Origin: Microbispora hainanensis
Lineage (GTDB): Bacteria; Actinomycetota; Actinomycetes; Streptosporangiales; Streptosporangiaceae
DNA: 64,000 bases
Assembly: GCF_036186745.1 (NCBI RefSeq)
Contig: NZ_CP108086.1
Location: 6,324,001-6,388,000 of the forward strand
Direction: 5' to 3'
Shown: positions 1 through 8,157 of the stretch, piece after piece
Numbering within the stretch: the first letter of the stretch is position 1
How the letters are laid out: every line of letters begins with the position of its first letter
Position numbers and translations under genes: made by a program
Notes under the pieces: generated by a model
Databases searched by the model: none
The model's input: the letters and a program-made list of their open reading frames with translations, nothing else
Told to the model about the DNA's origin: nothing

Positions 1-715
1 CACGTCGTCCGGCGGCGTCACCGAACAACTCTTCACCCTCGATGCACTCCCCGGCGTGCTCTGGACACCGGAAAACGCCACAGGCGCTCGTCCTCTCATC
101 CTGATGTGCCACGGTGGCGGCCGGCACAAGAAGGACCCCGACATCCTCGCCCGCGCGCACCGCTACGTCACCGAGGGCGGCTTCGCCGTCGCCGCGGTGG
201 ACGTGCCCGGCCACGGCGACCGTCCGACGGACGAGAGGTACGACAAGATCGCTACTGAGAATCAGGCTCGCGTGGCGGCGGGGGAGGAGCTCGCTCCGCT
301 GATCGCCGCCTTCCAGGCGCTCGTGGCCCGCCAGACCGTCCCGGAATGGCGGGTGGTGCTCCGGGCGCTCCGCCGGCTCGACCACGTCGGCGGCGGCCCG
401 GTGGGCTACTGGGGCGTGTCGCTGGGATGCGGCCTCGGCGTTCCGTTCGTCGCCGCCGAGCCCCGGATCCGGTGTGCGGTGCTGGGCCTGGGCGGCGCGC
501 CGGCGTCGGCCGAGGCCGCCGCACGGGTCACCGTGCCGGTGCGGTTCCTGCTGCAATGGGACGACGAACGGGTGCCGAGGGCCCAGGGCCTCGCACTGTT
601 CGACGCCTTCGCCTCGGCCGACAAGACCCTGCACGCCAACCCCGGCAGGCATGGCGAGCTCCCCGAGTCCGAGATCGACAGCTCACTGCGCTTCTTCCAA
701 CGGCACCTCGCCTGA
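1..715 (+). CDS. Alpha/beta hydrolase (dienelactone-hydrolase-like), 5' end cut by window edge
   Basis: The frame is open from base 2, so the true start lies outside the window; the GTG at 56 is only an internal start candidate. Counting from that GTG, an oxyanion-type HGGG lies at residues 20-23, the nucleophile elbow GVSLG at 120-124 (Ser122), a likely acid in WDDERVP, and a likely catalytic His in GRHGELP near the C-terminus. It is probably a soluble cytoplasmic hydrolase; the substrate cannot be told. The next gene is convergent, and a 14-bp palindrome (GCAGGCCGGCCTGC, 739-752) lies between the two stops. Confidence 0.8.
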   Translation, partial: TSSGGVTEQLFTLDALPGVLWTPENATGARPLILMCHGGGRHKKDPDILARAHRYVTEGGFAVAAVDVPGHGDRPTDERYDKIATENQARVAAGEELAPLIAAFQALVARQTVPEWRVVLRALRRLDHVGGGPVGYWGVSLGCGLGVPFVAAEPRIRCAVLGLGGAPASAEAAARVTVPVRFLLQWDDERVPRAQGLALFDAFASADKTLHANPGRHGELPESEIDSSLRFFQRHLA

Positions 716-790
716 ACCCACCGCCTCGTCACGCGTGAGCAGGCCGGCCTGCGGGGGAGCGACGCGCACTGGGCAACCGCGTGCCGGTCG

Positions 791-1327
791 TCACCTGTCC
801 ACGCCGGCCTCGGACAGGACGGCGCGCAGGCGGCCGGCAAGGTCGGCCGCCTGCTGCGCCGACCAGGGAATCACGCCGTTCTCGGTCATCAGAGCGTGAT
901 ACTGCTGCTGCTCATACGGAGTTCCTGGAGGCAGGGGAGCGATATGCCAGTGCAGGTGGGCGTTTCCCTGTTGGCTGCCCAAGGACAACAGATAGGTGCG
1001 TTCGGAGGGGACGACCGCCTCGACCGCCAGGGCGACTCGGCGGACCGTCCGCATCAGCCGCAGGTAGGCGTCTTCGTCAAGGTCCCGGACGGCATGCTCC
1101 ACGTGGGCGCCGGGAGCCACCAGGACCTTGCCGGGCATCGTGGGGTAGCGATCCAGGAAAGCGACGTGGTGCTCGTCCTCGAAGACGATCTGCTCAAGGT
1201 CGTAGCCGGGCGCGCCCGCCAGGATGGCGCAGATGAAGCACGGACGGCCTCTGGTGCGCCGGACGTAGCCGGCGAGATCGAAGGGTTCTCTTCCCTGGGG
1301 CAACGGATCGCTGTCGTGGGTGCTCAT
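791..1327 (-). CDS. HIT-family (histidine triad) nucleotide-binding protein
   Basis: This 178-aa protein carries the histidine triad HLHWHIA at about residues 124-130 near the C-terminus and a CFIC pair at 30-33 that can bind zinc, as in many actinobacterial HIT hydrolases. The family hydrolyses or transfers nucleotidyl groups from substrates such as AMP-lysine or dinucleoside polyphosphates; the exact substrate is not visible. The ATG lies at 1325-1327. The gene is divergent from the VOC gene at 1571, and the shared upstream region holds a large hairpin. Confidence 0.85.
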   Translation of the reverse strand: MSTHDSDPLPQGREPFDLAGYVRRTRGRPCFICAILAGAPGYDLEQIVFEDEHHVAFLDRYPTMPGKVLVAPGAHVEHAVRDLDEDAYLRLMRTVRRVALAVEAVVPSERTYLLSLGSQQGNAHLHWHIAPLPPGTPYEQQQYHALMTENGVIPWSAQQAADLAGRLRAVLSEAGVDR

Positions 1328-1392
1328 GGTCGCACCATAAGCGGACCATGAGGCTGATCAGTCAGTATCCGGCCATCGATGGAAAGAGCGGA

Positions 1393-1446
1393 CATCACTC
1401 CCTATACCGGACAGAATTCACCTTCTGTCCGGTATAGGGAGTGATG
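1393..1446. promoter_or_regulatory. 54-bp near-perfect inverted repeat in a divergent promoter region
   Basis: Bases 1393-1416 (beginning CATCACTCCCTATACCGGAC) are the exact reverse complement of 1423-1446, with a 6-nt centre TTCACC. It is unusually AT-containing for this genome and lies between two divergent genes, so a transcription terminator is not needed here, and there is no T-tract. It could be a large operator, a cruciform site or the scar of a small mobile element. No function is proven. Confidence 0.75.
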
Positions 1447-1456
1447 AGGCATTTGT

Positions 1457-1472
1457 CGCATCCGTGGATGCG
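1457..1472. promoter_or_regulatory. Short palindrome next to the 54-bp hairpin
   Basis: CGCATCC-GT-GGATGCG forms a perfect 7-bp inverted repeat 10 bp beyond the larger hairpin and about 100 bp upstream of the VOC gene. It has the size of a dimeric repressor operator. No adjacent regulator gene is obvious. Confidence 0.4.
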
Positions 1473-1570
1473 TATACGTCCGGCAGGAAAGATCTTGGAT
1501 CTGGGTGTCGGGAATTCGGCGCCGGCTCCGTCCCAGGGGTGCCCGTGACCGCGACAGAGGAGGGACCATC

Positions 1571-2011
1571 GTGACGATCCAGCGCATGGACAACGTCGGC
1601 ATCGTCGTCGACGACCTGGAGGCCGCCATTGCCTTCTTCGTGGAACTCGGCATGGAGCTGGAGGGAAAGGCGCTGATCGAAGGGCCGTGGGCGGCACGCC
1701 TCGTCGGGCTCGACGACCAGAGCGTCGACATCGCGATGATGCGCACCCCGGACGGCCACGGGCGGATCGAGCTGGCGAAATACCACACGCCGGAGGCGAT
1801 CGCCGGTGTGCCGCGGGACGCCCCGGCGAACACGCTGGGCATCCGCCGCATCATGTTCGCCGTCGACGACATCGACGAGGTCATCGCGCGCCTGCGTGCT
1901 CACGGCGCCGAACTCGTCGGCGACGTCGTGCAGTACGAGGACGCGTACCGGCTCTGCTACCTGCGCGGGCCCGAGGGAATCGTCGTCGCGCTGGCCGAGG
2001 AACTCGGCTGA
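1571..2011 (+). CDS. VOC (glyoxalase/bleomycin-resistance) family protein
   Basis: The 146-aa product has two beta-alpha-beta-beta-beta modules. The first begins MDNVGIVVDDLEAAIAFF, and the second is centred on IRRIMFAVDDIDEVIARL with the tail GPEGIVVALAEEL typical of VOC metalloenzymes. The GTG at 1571 was chosen because a GAGGAGGG ribosome site lies 6-10 bases upstream; a longer frame from 1505 has no such site. The specific lyase, isomerase or resistance activity cannot be read from sequence. Five VOC genes occur in this window. Confidence 0.85.
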   Translation: MTIQRMDNVGIVVDDLEAAIAFFVELGMELEGKALIEGPWAARLVGLDDQSVDIAMMRTPDGHGRIELAKYHTPEAIAGVPRDAPANTLGIRRIMFAVDDIDEVIARLRAHGAELVGDVVQYEDAYRLCYLRGPEGIVVALAEELG

Positions 2012-2519
2012 CGGCCTCCGCCGCGGTGACCGCGCGGGCATGGGCGTCACGCGCACCTGAATCCCAGGCCACAGCCCCTTCCGGCGTTGCTCGATAATGT
2101 ACATTATGTCAAGTTGGCTGGTTCGGCCACTCCTCTGGTTCCTCCGGTTCGCGTCTCGAGGCGTCGCCGTCTCCCACGATCCGACCGGTGCTCGCGCTCG
2201 CGTGCTCGCGATGAGCGGGCCCGCGCCCGCGCCGGCTGGTGTGGCGCCGAAGCCGGGACGTACGGCGAGCCCGGCAACCGGCCGGCCGCTCCCTCTGTCT
2301 GCCTCCCGCTGCGGTGCGGCCGGCCGGTCGGTTACGTACTGTGACCTCTCCCCCGGGCTGATCGGCCGTGCCGCGTGTGCCGAGGTGCCGCCGCATGTCG
2401 AGTACGCGCTCGGCCGCGGCCTGAACGAGATCGTCAGGCGGTTGATCGGGTGGGCGACCGAGCCTTACGACGTGATTCGCCGTACCGGTGCGGTCCTCTC
2501 CCCCGCGTGAGCGGCGGGT
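2012..2519. other. 508-bp gap without a convincing gene
   Basis: This stretch between the VOC stop and the convergent sigma-factor stop has open frames on both strands, but none shows a domain, a ribosome site or consistent codon bias. The only clear signal is the 14-bp palindrome ATAATGTACATTAT (2094-2107), AT-rich against a GC-rich background and of operator size. Confidence 0.5.
2094..2107. promoter_or_regulatory. Orphan AT-rich palindrome
   Basis: ATAATGTACATTAT is a perfect 14-bp palindrome with no spacer in an otherwise GC-rich gap. Such sites are typical of TetR or MarR operators, but no regulated gene starts next to it, so it may be left over from a lost gene. Confidence 0.35.
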
Positions 2520-3467
2520 TCAGCGGGTGACAGTGATCTCCCGCTCCATGTGTGACAGTTTCTCCGGGTTGCGTACGGCGTAGAGGCCGGTGATGAGGCC
2601 GTCGTCGATACGTACGGTGATGACGGTGTCGACGTGGCCGTCGGCCCGGATGATCAGTGCGGGGTGGCCGTTGACGTGCGCGGGCTGCAGTGAGGCCGCG
2701 GGAGCGAGCCTGCTCAGCAGGTGGGCCACCTGGTCGGCGCCGACGATGGGGGTCGGGGCGGCCTGCTTGAGTCCCCCGCCATCCGCCAGGAAGACGATGT
2801 CGGGGGCGAGGATGTCGAGCAGGCGTTGCAGGTCGCCGGTCTCGACGGCCTGTTTGAAGGCCTGGAGGGCGTGGCGGGTCTGGTCCGGGGTGACGGTGTC
2901 GCGGGGGCGGCGGGCGGCGACGTGGGAGCGGGCGCGGTGGGCGATCTGGCGGACGGCGGCCTGGCTCTTGCCGACGGCGTCGGCGATCTCGTCGTAGTCC
3001 AGGTCGAACACCTCGCGCAGCACGAACACCGCCCGCTCGGTGGGCGACAACGTCTCCAGCACCAGCAGCATCGCCATCGACACGCTCTCGGCCAGCTCCA
3101 CGTCCTCGGCCACATCCGGCGCGGTCAGCAACGGCTCGGGCAACCACGGCCCGACGTACGACTCCCTGCGCCGGCCGAGCGTACGGAGTCGTTTGAGGGC
3201 CTGGCGGGTGGTGATGCGCACGAGGTAGGCGCGCTGGTCGCGTACGGCGTGGAGGTCGACGCCCGCCCACAGCAGCCAGGTCTCCTGGAGGACGTCTTCG
3301 GCGTCGGCGGCCGAGCCGAGCATCTCGTAGGCCACGGTGAACAGCAGGTTGCGGTGGGCGACGAACGCCGCGGTGGCCGGGTCCACGGCGTGGTCCACGG
3401 CGCGGTCCATGGCGGGCTCCGTCCGGTCGCCGAGCGGCTGGGGTGCGTGCGTTGGTCTCTCGCTCAT
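2520..3467 (-). CDS. ECF41-type RNA polymerase sigma factor with C-terminal SnoaL-like domain (SigJ family)
   Basis: At 315 aa this has sigma region 2 (FTVAYEMLGSAADAEDVLQETW), the ECF41 linker signature WLPEPL, region 4 (LSPTERAVFVLREVFDLDY), and then a ~110-aa NTF2/SnoaL-like tail containing the DGGG motif that marks ECF41 factors. In that family the tail acts as a built-in regulator replacing an anti-sigma factor, and the factor usually controls itself and an adjacent oxidoreductase, epimerase or carboxymuconolactone-decarboxylase gene. Here the divergent neighbour is a flavoprotein oxidase, matching that pattern. ATG at 3465-3467. Confidence 0.9.
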   Translation of the reverse strand: MSERPTHAPQPLGDRTEPAMDRAVDHAVDPATAAFVAHRNLLFTVAYEMLGSAADAEDVLQETWLLWAGVDLHAVRDQRAYLVRITTRQALKRLRTLGRRRESYVGPWLPEPLLTAPDVAEDVELAESVSMAMLLVLETLSPTERAVFVLREVFDLDYDEIADAVGKSQAAVRQIAHRARSHVAARRPRDTVTPDQTRHALQAFKQAVETGDLQRLLDILAPDIVFLADGGGLKQAAPTPIVGADQVAHLLSRLAPAASLQPAHVNGHPALIIRADGHVDTVITVRIDDGLITGLYAVRNPEKLSHMEREITVTR

Positions 3468-3545
3468 GCGCGGGTTTCCTGTCTGCTGGTTCTCGTCTGC
3501 TGGTTCTCGGCCGTTGCGTCCATACGATCCCGGCGCTCGCCGCTT

Positions 3546-3593
3546 TGTGACACCAGGGATGGGTGACGCACGTCACACGACGGTGCCGTCACA
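3546..3593. promoter_or_regulatory. Possible ECF41 promoter elements in the divergent sigma/oxidase region
   Basis: ECF41 promoters are described as TGTCACA-N16-CGTC. Read on the minus strand, bases 3546-3552 give an exact TGTCACA facing the sigma gene. On the plus strand two CGTCACA copies (3571-3577, 3587-3593) face the oxidase gene. A CGTA sits 19 bp after the minus-strand element and not at the expected spacing, so the match is partial. An inverted repeat GTGACG-CA-CGTCAC spans 3563-3576. Confidence 0.4.
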
Positions 3594-3679
3594 GGTTTCG
3601 GGTGGCCGGGATCTCTTGCTCGTCAGGACGCCGCGCCGGTGCTCGGCGCGGCACATCGCGAGTGAGGAGCACACGAGTC

Positions 3680-5020
3680 ATGAACGCAGCGCTTGAGACC
3701 CTTCGCCGTGACTTCGGCGGCGACGTCATCGAACCGGGAGCGGCGGAGTACGCGTCGGCCGGGCGGACCGCGCTGGTGCAGGGCAGTCCGGCCTGTGTCC
3801 TGCGGCCCAGGAGCGTCGGGGATGTGCGGGCGGGGGTGAGATTCGCAGCGGAGGCGGGGCTTGTGCTGTCCGTGCGGGGCGGCGGTCACGGCTTCCCGGG
3901 CTTCGGCACGAACGACGGCGGCGTGGTGATCGATCTGAGCGGGCTCGCGACGGTCGAGGTCGTCGACAAGGAGCGGCACATCGTGCGGATCGGCGGCGGC
4001 GCGACCTGGGGTCAGGTGGCGGCCGCTCTGGCCCCGCACGGGCTGGCGATCTCTTCGGGCGACACCAGGAGCGTCGGTGTCGGCGGGCTGACGTTGGGCG
4101 GCGGCATCGGCTGGAAGGTCAGGAAGCACGGCCTGGCGCTGGACAGCCTGGTCGCCGCCGAGGTGGTGACCGCCGGTGGAGAGGTCGTGCGGGCCGGCGT
4201 GGAGGACAACGCCGAGTTGTTCTGGGCTCTTCGGGGTGGCGGTGGCAACTTCGGGATCGTGACCGCGTTCGAGTTCGCGGCGCATCCGACGACGGACGTC
4301 TTCTTCGGGAAGATCGCCTTCCCCGCGCAGGAGGCCGCCGCCGTGCTCCAGGGGTGGGCCGACCTGCTGCGCGCGGCGCCGGAGGAGCTGACGTCGATCG
4401 CGAACCTCGCCAATCCTCTGGCCGGTGGCCCTCTGGCTCCGATCGAGGTGCAGGTCGCCTTCGACGGGGACGACCCGCACCTCGCTGCCCGGGCGATCGA
4501 TCCGATCCGGCGGCTCGGCACGGTGATCGCCGACGATGTGGCGCTGCGGCCGTACGCCGACACGCTCGTGGACGGCCTCGTCGCGCCGCCGGGGATCCGC
4601 CTGTTCACCCGGAGCGGGTTCGTCGGGAGGGAGTCGGTGCCCGAGGCCCTGCGGATCCTCGCCGCGGCCGGGGCGGCGGAGGGGGCGCCGTTCATCTCCG
4701 TACGCAGCCTGGGCGGCGCGGTGGCCCGGGTGCCCGGCGACGCCACGGCGTACGCGCATCGCCGGGCGGAGCTGATGATCGGGACCACGGTCGCGGGGCC
4801 GGCGCCGGTCGTGGAGGCCGCGCTGCCGGGCCTGGAGGCGATCTGGGGCAGGCTCGCGCCCCACGTGAGCGGCGCGTACGTGAACTTCCTCGCCTCGGCG
4901 GGCGAGGAGGATGTGGCGGCGGTGTATCCGCCGCGGACCTACGAGCGGCTGGCGGCGGTCAAGCGCCAGTGGGACCCCGGCAACCTGTTCGCCCGCAACC
5001 ACAACGTGCGGCCTCGGTAG
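3680..5020 (+). CDS. FAD-linked oxidase with C-terminal BBE domain
   Basis: This 446-aa protein is a berberine-bridge/6-hydroxynicotine-oxidase type flavoprotein. The FAD domain has RGGGHGFPG, with His70 as the likely covalent FAD attachment residue, followed by VGVGGLTLGGGIGW. The cysteine used for a second covalent link in bicovalent members is Thr here (SGDTRSVG). The C-terminal BBE motif RQWDPGNLFARNHNV is present. The ATG at 3680 has GAGGAG upstream; a longer frame from 3563 adds a low-complexity extension that the family lacks. It probably belongs to the regulon of the divergent ECF41 factor. Confidence 0.88.
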   Translation: MNAALETLRRDFGGDVIEPGAAEYASAGRTALVQGSPACVLRPRSVGDVRAGVRFAAEAGLVLSVRGGGHGFPGFGTNDGGVVIDLSGLATVEVVDKERHIVRIGGGATWGQVAAALAPHGLAISSGDTRSVGVGGLTLGGGIGWKVRKHGLALDSLVAAEVVTAGGEVVRAGVEDNAELFWALRGGGGNFGIVTAFEFAAHPTTDVFFGKIAFPAQEAAAVLQGWADLLRAAPEELTSIANLANPLAGGPLAPIEVQVAFDGDDPHLAARAIDPIRRLGTVIADDVALRPYADTLVDGLVAPPGIRLFTRSGFVGRESVPEALRILAAAGAAEGAPFISVRSLGGAVARVPGDATAYAHRRAELMIGTTVAGPAPVVEAALPGLEAIWGRLAPHVSGAYVNFLASAGEEDVAAVYPPRTYERLAAVKRQWDPGNLFARNHNVRPR

Positions 5021-5060
5021 GCCGCCCTGCCGGGCGCGTCAGGCGGCGGTGTGGTGGTCT

Positions 5061-5086
5061 GCCGGCGGGTTTCGCCATGCGCCGGC
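5061..5086. terminator. Hairpin between convergent genes
   Basis: GCCGGCG (5061-5067) and CGCCGGC (5080-5086) form a perfect 7-bp stem with a 12-nt loop, 40 bp after the oxidase stop and before the DUF3224 stop. A bidirectional terminator without a T-tract, common in high-GC actinomycetes, is the simplest reading. Confidence 0.4.
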
Positions 5087-5120
5087 GGCCACCCGGATGG
5101 GGGTGGCCGGATGGGGGTGA

Positions 5121-5519
5121 TCAGTCCTCGGGGAGGGTGTAGTCGAGGAGGTAGTGGTGCCCGTCGCCGTCCACGCGGATGGTGCCCTCGCCGGTGAGGC
5201 CGGCCAGTTCGCCGGTGCCGCTGGTGGGGACGACCTGCCATTTCAGCCACTGTTCGCCGTTGTGGCTGCCGGCGCTGTGCTGGAGCGCGAAGGTGCCCTT
5301 GCGGCCGTGGAGGGTGCCGTCGAAGTGTTCGACGCCGACGTAGGCGGCGGGGCCTTCGGGGGTGACGACGGTGAGGATCTCGGTGGTGCTGGTGCCGGTG
5401 AGGTCGCCGTGGAAGGTCTTGGCGATGGCGTTGCGGCCGAAGGTGGCGCCCTCCTTCTCCTCGGTGGCCAGTTCGGTCCAGTTGGTGATGTCGAAGGTGC
5501 CGGTGGCGTGTCCGTTCAT
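5121..5519 (-). CDS. DUF3224 domain protein
   Basis: The 132-aa protein starts MNGHATGTFDITNW and contains FHGDLTGTSTTE, YVGVEHFDGTLHGRKGTF and GTGELAGLTGEG. These are the successive strands of the small all-beta DUF3224 barrel, which is common in actinobacteria and related in fold to allene-oxide-cyclase-like barrels. No catalytic role is established. It has no signal peptide. It stands alone between convergent and divergent neighbours. Confidence 0.85.
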   Translation of the reverse strand: MNGHATGTFDITNWTELATEEKEGATFGRNAIAKTFHGDLTGTSTTEILTVVTPEGPAAYVGVEHFDGTLHGRKGTFALQHSAGSHNGEQWLKWQVVPTSGTGELAGLTGEGTIRVDGDGHHYLLDYTLPED

Positions 5520-5719
5520 GTGCCCAGCGTGCCGCGTGTTCCTGTCATCTTCCGTCAGGTAGGGCGGCGCCGGGGTGATGATCGGGAGGAGAAAGTTAGG
5601 CGAATGCCGTGAAGCCCGCCACCTTGCAGCCGCTCATGACAGATGATCGGAGGCATGGGTGTTCCCCGACCGGCCGTCCCGGTCCTCGCCGGCCGGTCCG
5701 TCCAGGGCCTTCCATCGCA

Positions 5720-6463
5720 ATGCTGATCTCGCCTTTTCCCTCCCAGGAGGGCCGCAGGACCGCGTACAAGGTGTTCGGGTCGGCCGCGACCGCCCCGCGC
5801 CGGGCACGCGCGTTCGTACGGTGCCAGTTGCGGGGGTGGGAGCTCGCGGATCTGGCCGAGACGGCGGAGCTGGTCGTCTCCGAGCTGGTGACGAACGCGG
5901 TGCGGGCGACGGACGCCGTGGTCAGCCCGCCGATGGCCTCGTCGATGTTCCCGGTGGCCCTGCGTACGGTGGCGTTGCGGGTGCGGGTGGCGCCGGGCCG
6001 GCGCAGCCTGTTCATCGAGGTGTGGGATGTCAGCGACCGCGAGCCGGTGCCGGACGGCGACGCGGGGGGTGAGCTGGGCGAAAGCGGCCGGGGGCTCGTG
6101 CTGGTCGGCAGTCTGGCCCGGCGGTGGGGTCATTATTCGGCGCCGGACCGCGGCAAGATCGTGTGGTGTGAGCTGGCCATCGCGCCGCCGGAGGAGGCGC
6201 GCTCGCCGGGGACGGCGGGTGCTCCGGCTGCGGGCCCGCAGGACGCGGCCGCCGCTGATGTGACGTCGGCGGGAGTGCCTGCGGGGACGGTTGCGGAGAC
6301 CGCTGTTGAGACCGTTGTGGAGGCACCGCCGGGGATGCTGCCGCGGCGGGTGCGGCGGCATCCGGTGGGCGTGCGGGATGACGGCCCGGACGAGGCGACG
6401 CTGCTGCGGGTGCTGGAGGGCCTGCGGGCGCTGGACGTGTCCGGGCCGCCCGAGCGCCGCTGA
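5720..6463 (+). CDS. ATP-binding protein with HATPase (anti-sigma/RsbW-like) domain
   Basis: The first ~150 residues form a GHKL ATPase of the type found alone in streptomycete-like genomes: N-box LVVSELVTNAVRAT, a D-box region FIEVWDVSDREPV, and G-box SGRGLVLVGSLARRWG. There is no phospho-accepting His domain. Members act as serine kinases or anti-sigma regulators. The last ~80 residues are Ala/Pro/Glu-rich and probably disordered. ATG 5720 is preferred because the fold begins just after it; in-frame ATGs at 5609 and 5636 would add a low-complexity leader. Confidence 0.75.
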   Translation: MLISPFPSQEGRRTAYKVFGSAATAPRRARAFVRCQLRGWELADLAETAELVVSELVTNAVRATDAVVSPPMASSMFPVALRTVALRVRVAPGRRSLFIEVWDVSDREPVPDGDAGGELGESGRGLVLVGSLARRWGHYSAPDRGKIVWCELAIAPPEEARSPGTAGAPAAGPQDAAAADVTSAGVPAGTVAETAVETVVEAPPGMLPRRVRRHPVGVRDDGPDEATLLRVLEGLRALDVSGPPERR

Positions 6464-6516
6464 TCTCCTGGCACGTCTGATCCCCCGGCACGTCGCGCGA
6501 TGCCTGCCGCGCGGCT

Positions 6517-6572
6517 CCTGTTGCGTGGTGCCTGTTGTGTGGTGCCTGTTGTGTGGTGCCTGTTGTGTGGTG
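6517..6572. repeat. 14-bp tandem repeat, four units
   Basis: Four head-to-tail copies of CCTGTTGTGTGGTG (the first with T>C at position 8) fill 6517-6572 between two convergent genes. The array ends 1 bp before the stop codon of the universal stress protein gene on the minus strand, so in that gene's mRNA the repeats begin right after the stop. Confidence 0.95.
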
Positions 6573-6573
6573 C

Positions 6574-7023
6574 CTAGGGGACGACGGTGACCGGCCAGCG
6601 GCCGGTGCGGACCAGGCGGAGCGCGACCGAGCCGATGAAACGGTGACCGGCCTGCGTGGAGGCGCCCACCACGACGGCGTCCGCCCGGATCTCGTCGGCG
6701 ATCCTGGCGAGGACGCCGGCGGCGTCGCCGTATTCGGTGCGGAAGGTGTAGTCGACACGGGAGTGGGCGGTCTTGGCGAAGAGCTCCACCTGCGCGCGCA
6801 GGTCCGTGGCGATCTCCTCCCCCGCCTCGATCACCGAGGCCGACGCGGCCGGGACCATCGTGGTGATCGCCCCTGGGTTGGCGACGTAGACGAGGACGAC
6901 GTGCGAACCCTGGCGGCGGGCGAGGCCCCAGGCGTAGGCGGCGGCGCGCAGGGAGGTCTCCGAGCCGTCGATGCCGACGAGGATCACCCGGGGGCCGTCG
7001 GTGCCCAGCTCGAACGTGTTCAC
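6574..7023 (-). CDS. Universal stress protein (UspA family)
   Basis: The single-domain 149-aa Usp starts with the Rossmann-like strand VILVGIDGSETSLRAAAYAW and ends with GASTQAGHRFIGSVALRL..GRWPVTVVP, the ATP-binding loop and final strand typical of actinobacterial single-domain Usp. Such proteins bind ATP and respond to hypoxia or redox stress. The gene is monocistronic, and its 3' end runs directly into a 14-bp tandem repeat. Confidence 0.9.
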   Translation of the reverse strand: MNTFELGTDGPRVILVGIDGSETSLRAAAYAWGLARRQGSHVVLVYVANPGAITTMVPAASASVIEAGEEIATDLRAQVELFAKTAHSRVDYTFRTEYGDAAGVLARIADEIRADAVVVGASTQAGHRFIGSVALRLVRTGRWPVTVVP

Positions 7024-7220
7024 GCAAGTCAGGGTACGGCTCCCCCGGGGGCGGCCGCATCCGGGCCCGGGCCCGGACGGATCTCCAGTGATCTCGGGCG
7101 GAGCCGGTGGTGGCGCGCGGCGGTTTTCGCGTGCCGCCGGGGAGGCGGGGCGGGGCCGGTCCGGGCGGCGCGGATAACCTGTTGCGGAAATGTCGGGGCC
7201 GTTGGTTAGGGTCTCGGATC

Positions 7221-8156
7221 GTGGCCGATCAACCTTTGATCTACGCGCGCGGCCTGGTCAAACGCTTCGGGGAGTTCACCGCTGTCGACGGGATCGATCT
7301 CGACGTTGCGCCGGGAGAGGCGTTCGGTTTCCTCGGGCCCAACGGGGCCGGCAAGTCTTCGACCATGCGGATGATCGGGTGCGTGTCCACGCCGACCACC
7401 GGTGAGCTGCGGATCCTGGGCATGGACGCGGTGCACGACGGGCCGAGGATCCGCGCGCGCCTGGGGGTGTGCCCGCAGCTCGACAATCTCGATCCCGACC
7501 TGACGGTGCGGGAGAACCTGGTGACGTACGCCCGTTATTTCGGGCTGTCGCGGGCGGAGAGCCGCAGGCGGGCCGACGAGTTGCTGGAGTTCGTGCAGCT
7601 CGGCGATCGCGCGGGCGGGAAGGTGGAGCCGCTGTCGGGAGGCATGAAGCGGCGGCTGACGATCGCGCGGGCGATGGTGAACGACCCCGATCTCGTGCTG
7701 CTCGACGAGCCCACGACGGGGCTGGACCCCCAGGCCCGTCACCTGTTGTGGGAGCGGTTGTTCCGGCTCAAGCAGCGGGGCACGACGCTGGTGCTGACGA
7801 CGCATTACATGGACGAGGCCGAGCAGTTGTGCGACCGGCTGGTCGTGATGGACGGCGGCAGGATCGTGGCGGAGGGGTCGCCGAGGTCGCTGATCGAGAC
7901 CTACTCGACGGCCGAGGTGGTCGAGCTGCGGTTCCCCGGCATGCCCGAGGCGGGGCCGCGACACGCGGCGGCGCTGGAGGGGGTGGGCAAGCGGGTCGAT
8001 CCGCTGCCCGACCGGGTGCTGGTCTACGTGGACGACGGCGACGCCGCGCTCGCCGAGGTCCACCGGCGCGGCCTGGAGCCGTCGAGTGTGCTGGTGCGGC
8101 GGTCGACGCTGGAGGATGTGTTCCTCCATCTGACGGGCCGGACGCTGGTGGACTGA
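7221..8156 (+). CDS. ABC-2 type exporter ATP-binding protein
   Basis: This 311-aa ATPase has Walker A GPNGAGKSS, signature LSGGMKRR, Walker B LVLLDEP with TTGLDPQARH, and H-loop LTTH. An unusual ~80-aa C-terminal domain (EVVELRFPG...LEDVFLHLTGR) is like the regulatory tail of DrrA/NodI-type drug and polysaccharide exporters. It forms an operon with the two permease genes that follow (1-bp gap, then overlapping stop/start). GTG 7221 was chosen because the ABC domain starts there. No Shine-Dalgarno is evident, and a TAGGGT hexamer ends 8 nt upstream, so the mRNA may be leaderless. Confidence 0.88.
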   Translation: MADQPLIYARGLVKRFGEFTAVDGIDLDVAPGEAFGFLGPNGAGKSSTMRMIGCVSTPTTGELRILGMDAVHDGPRIRARLGVCPQLDNLDPDLTVRENLVTYARYFGLSRAESRRRADELLEFVQLGDRAGGKVEPLSGGMKRRLTIARAMVNDPDLVLLDEPTTGLDPQARHLLWERLFRLKQRGTTLVLTTHYMDEAEQLCDRLVVMDGGRIVAEGSPRSLIETYSTAEVVELRFPGMPEAGPRHAAALEGVGKRVDPLPDRVLVYVDDGDAALAEVHRRGLEPSSVLVRRSTLEDVFLHLTGRTLVD

Positions 8157-8157
8157 G

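Noticed and set aside
739..752. GCAGGCCGGCCTGC palindrome as a terminator
   Set aside because: It has no loop and no T-tract; it may be a chance GC palindrome and is mentioned only with the first gene.
2097..2510. 137-codon frame in the gap before the ECF41 gene
   Set aside because: No domain, no ribosome site and an irregular codon pattern; it overlaps an orphan palindrome at its start.
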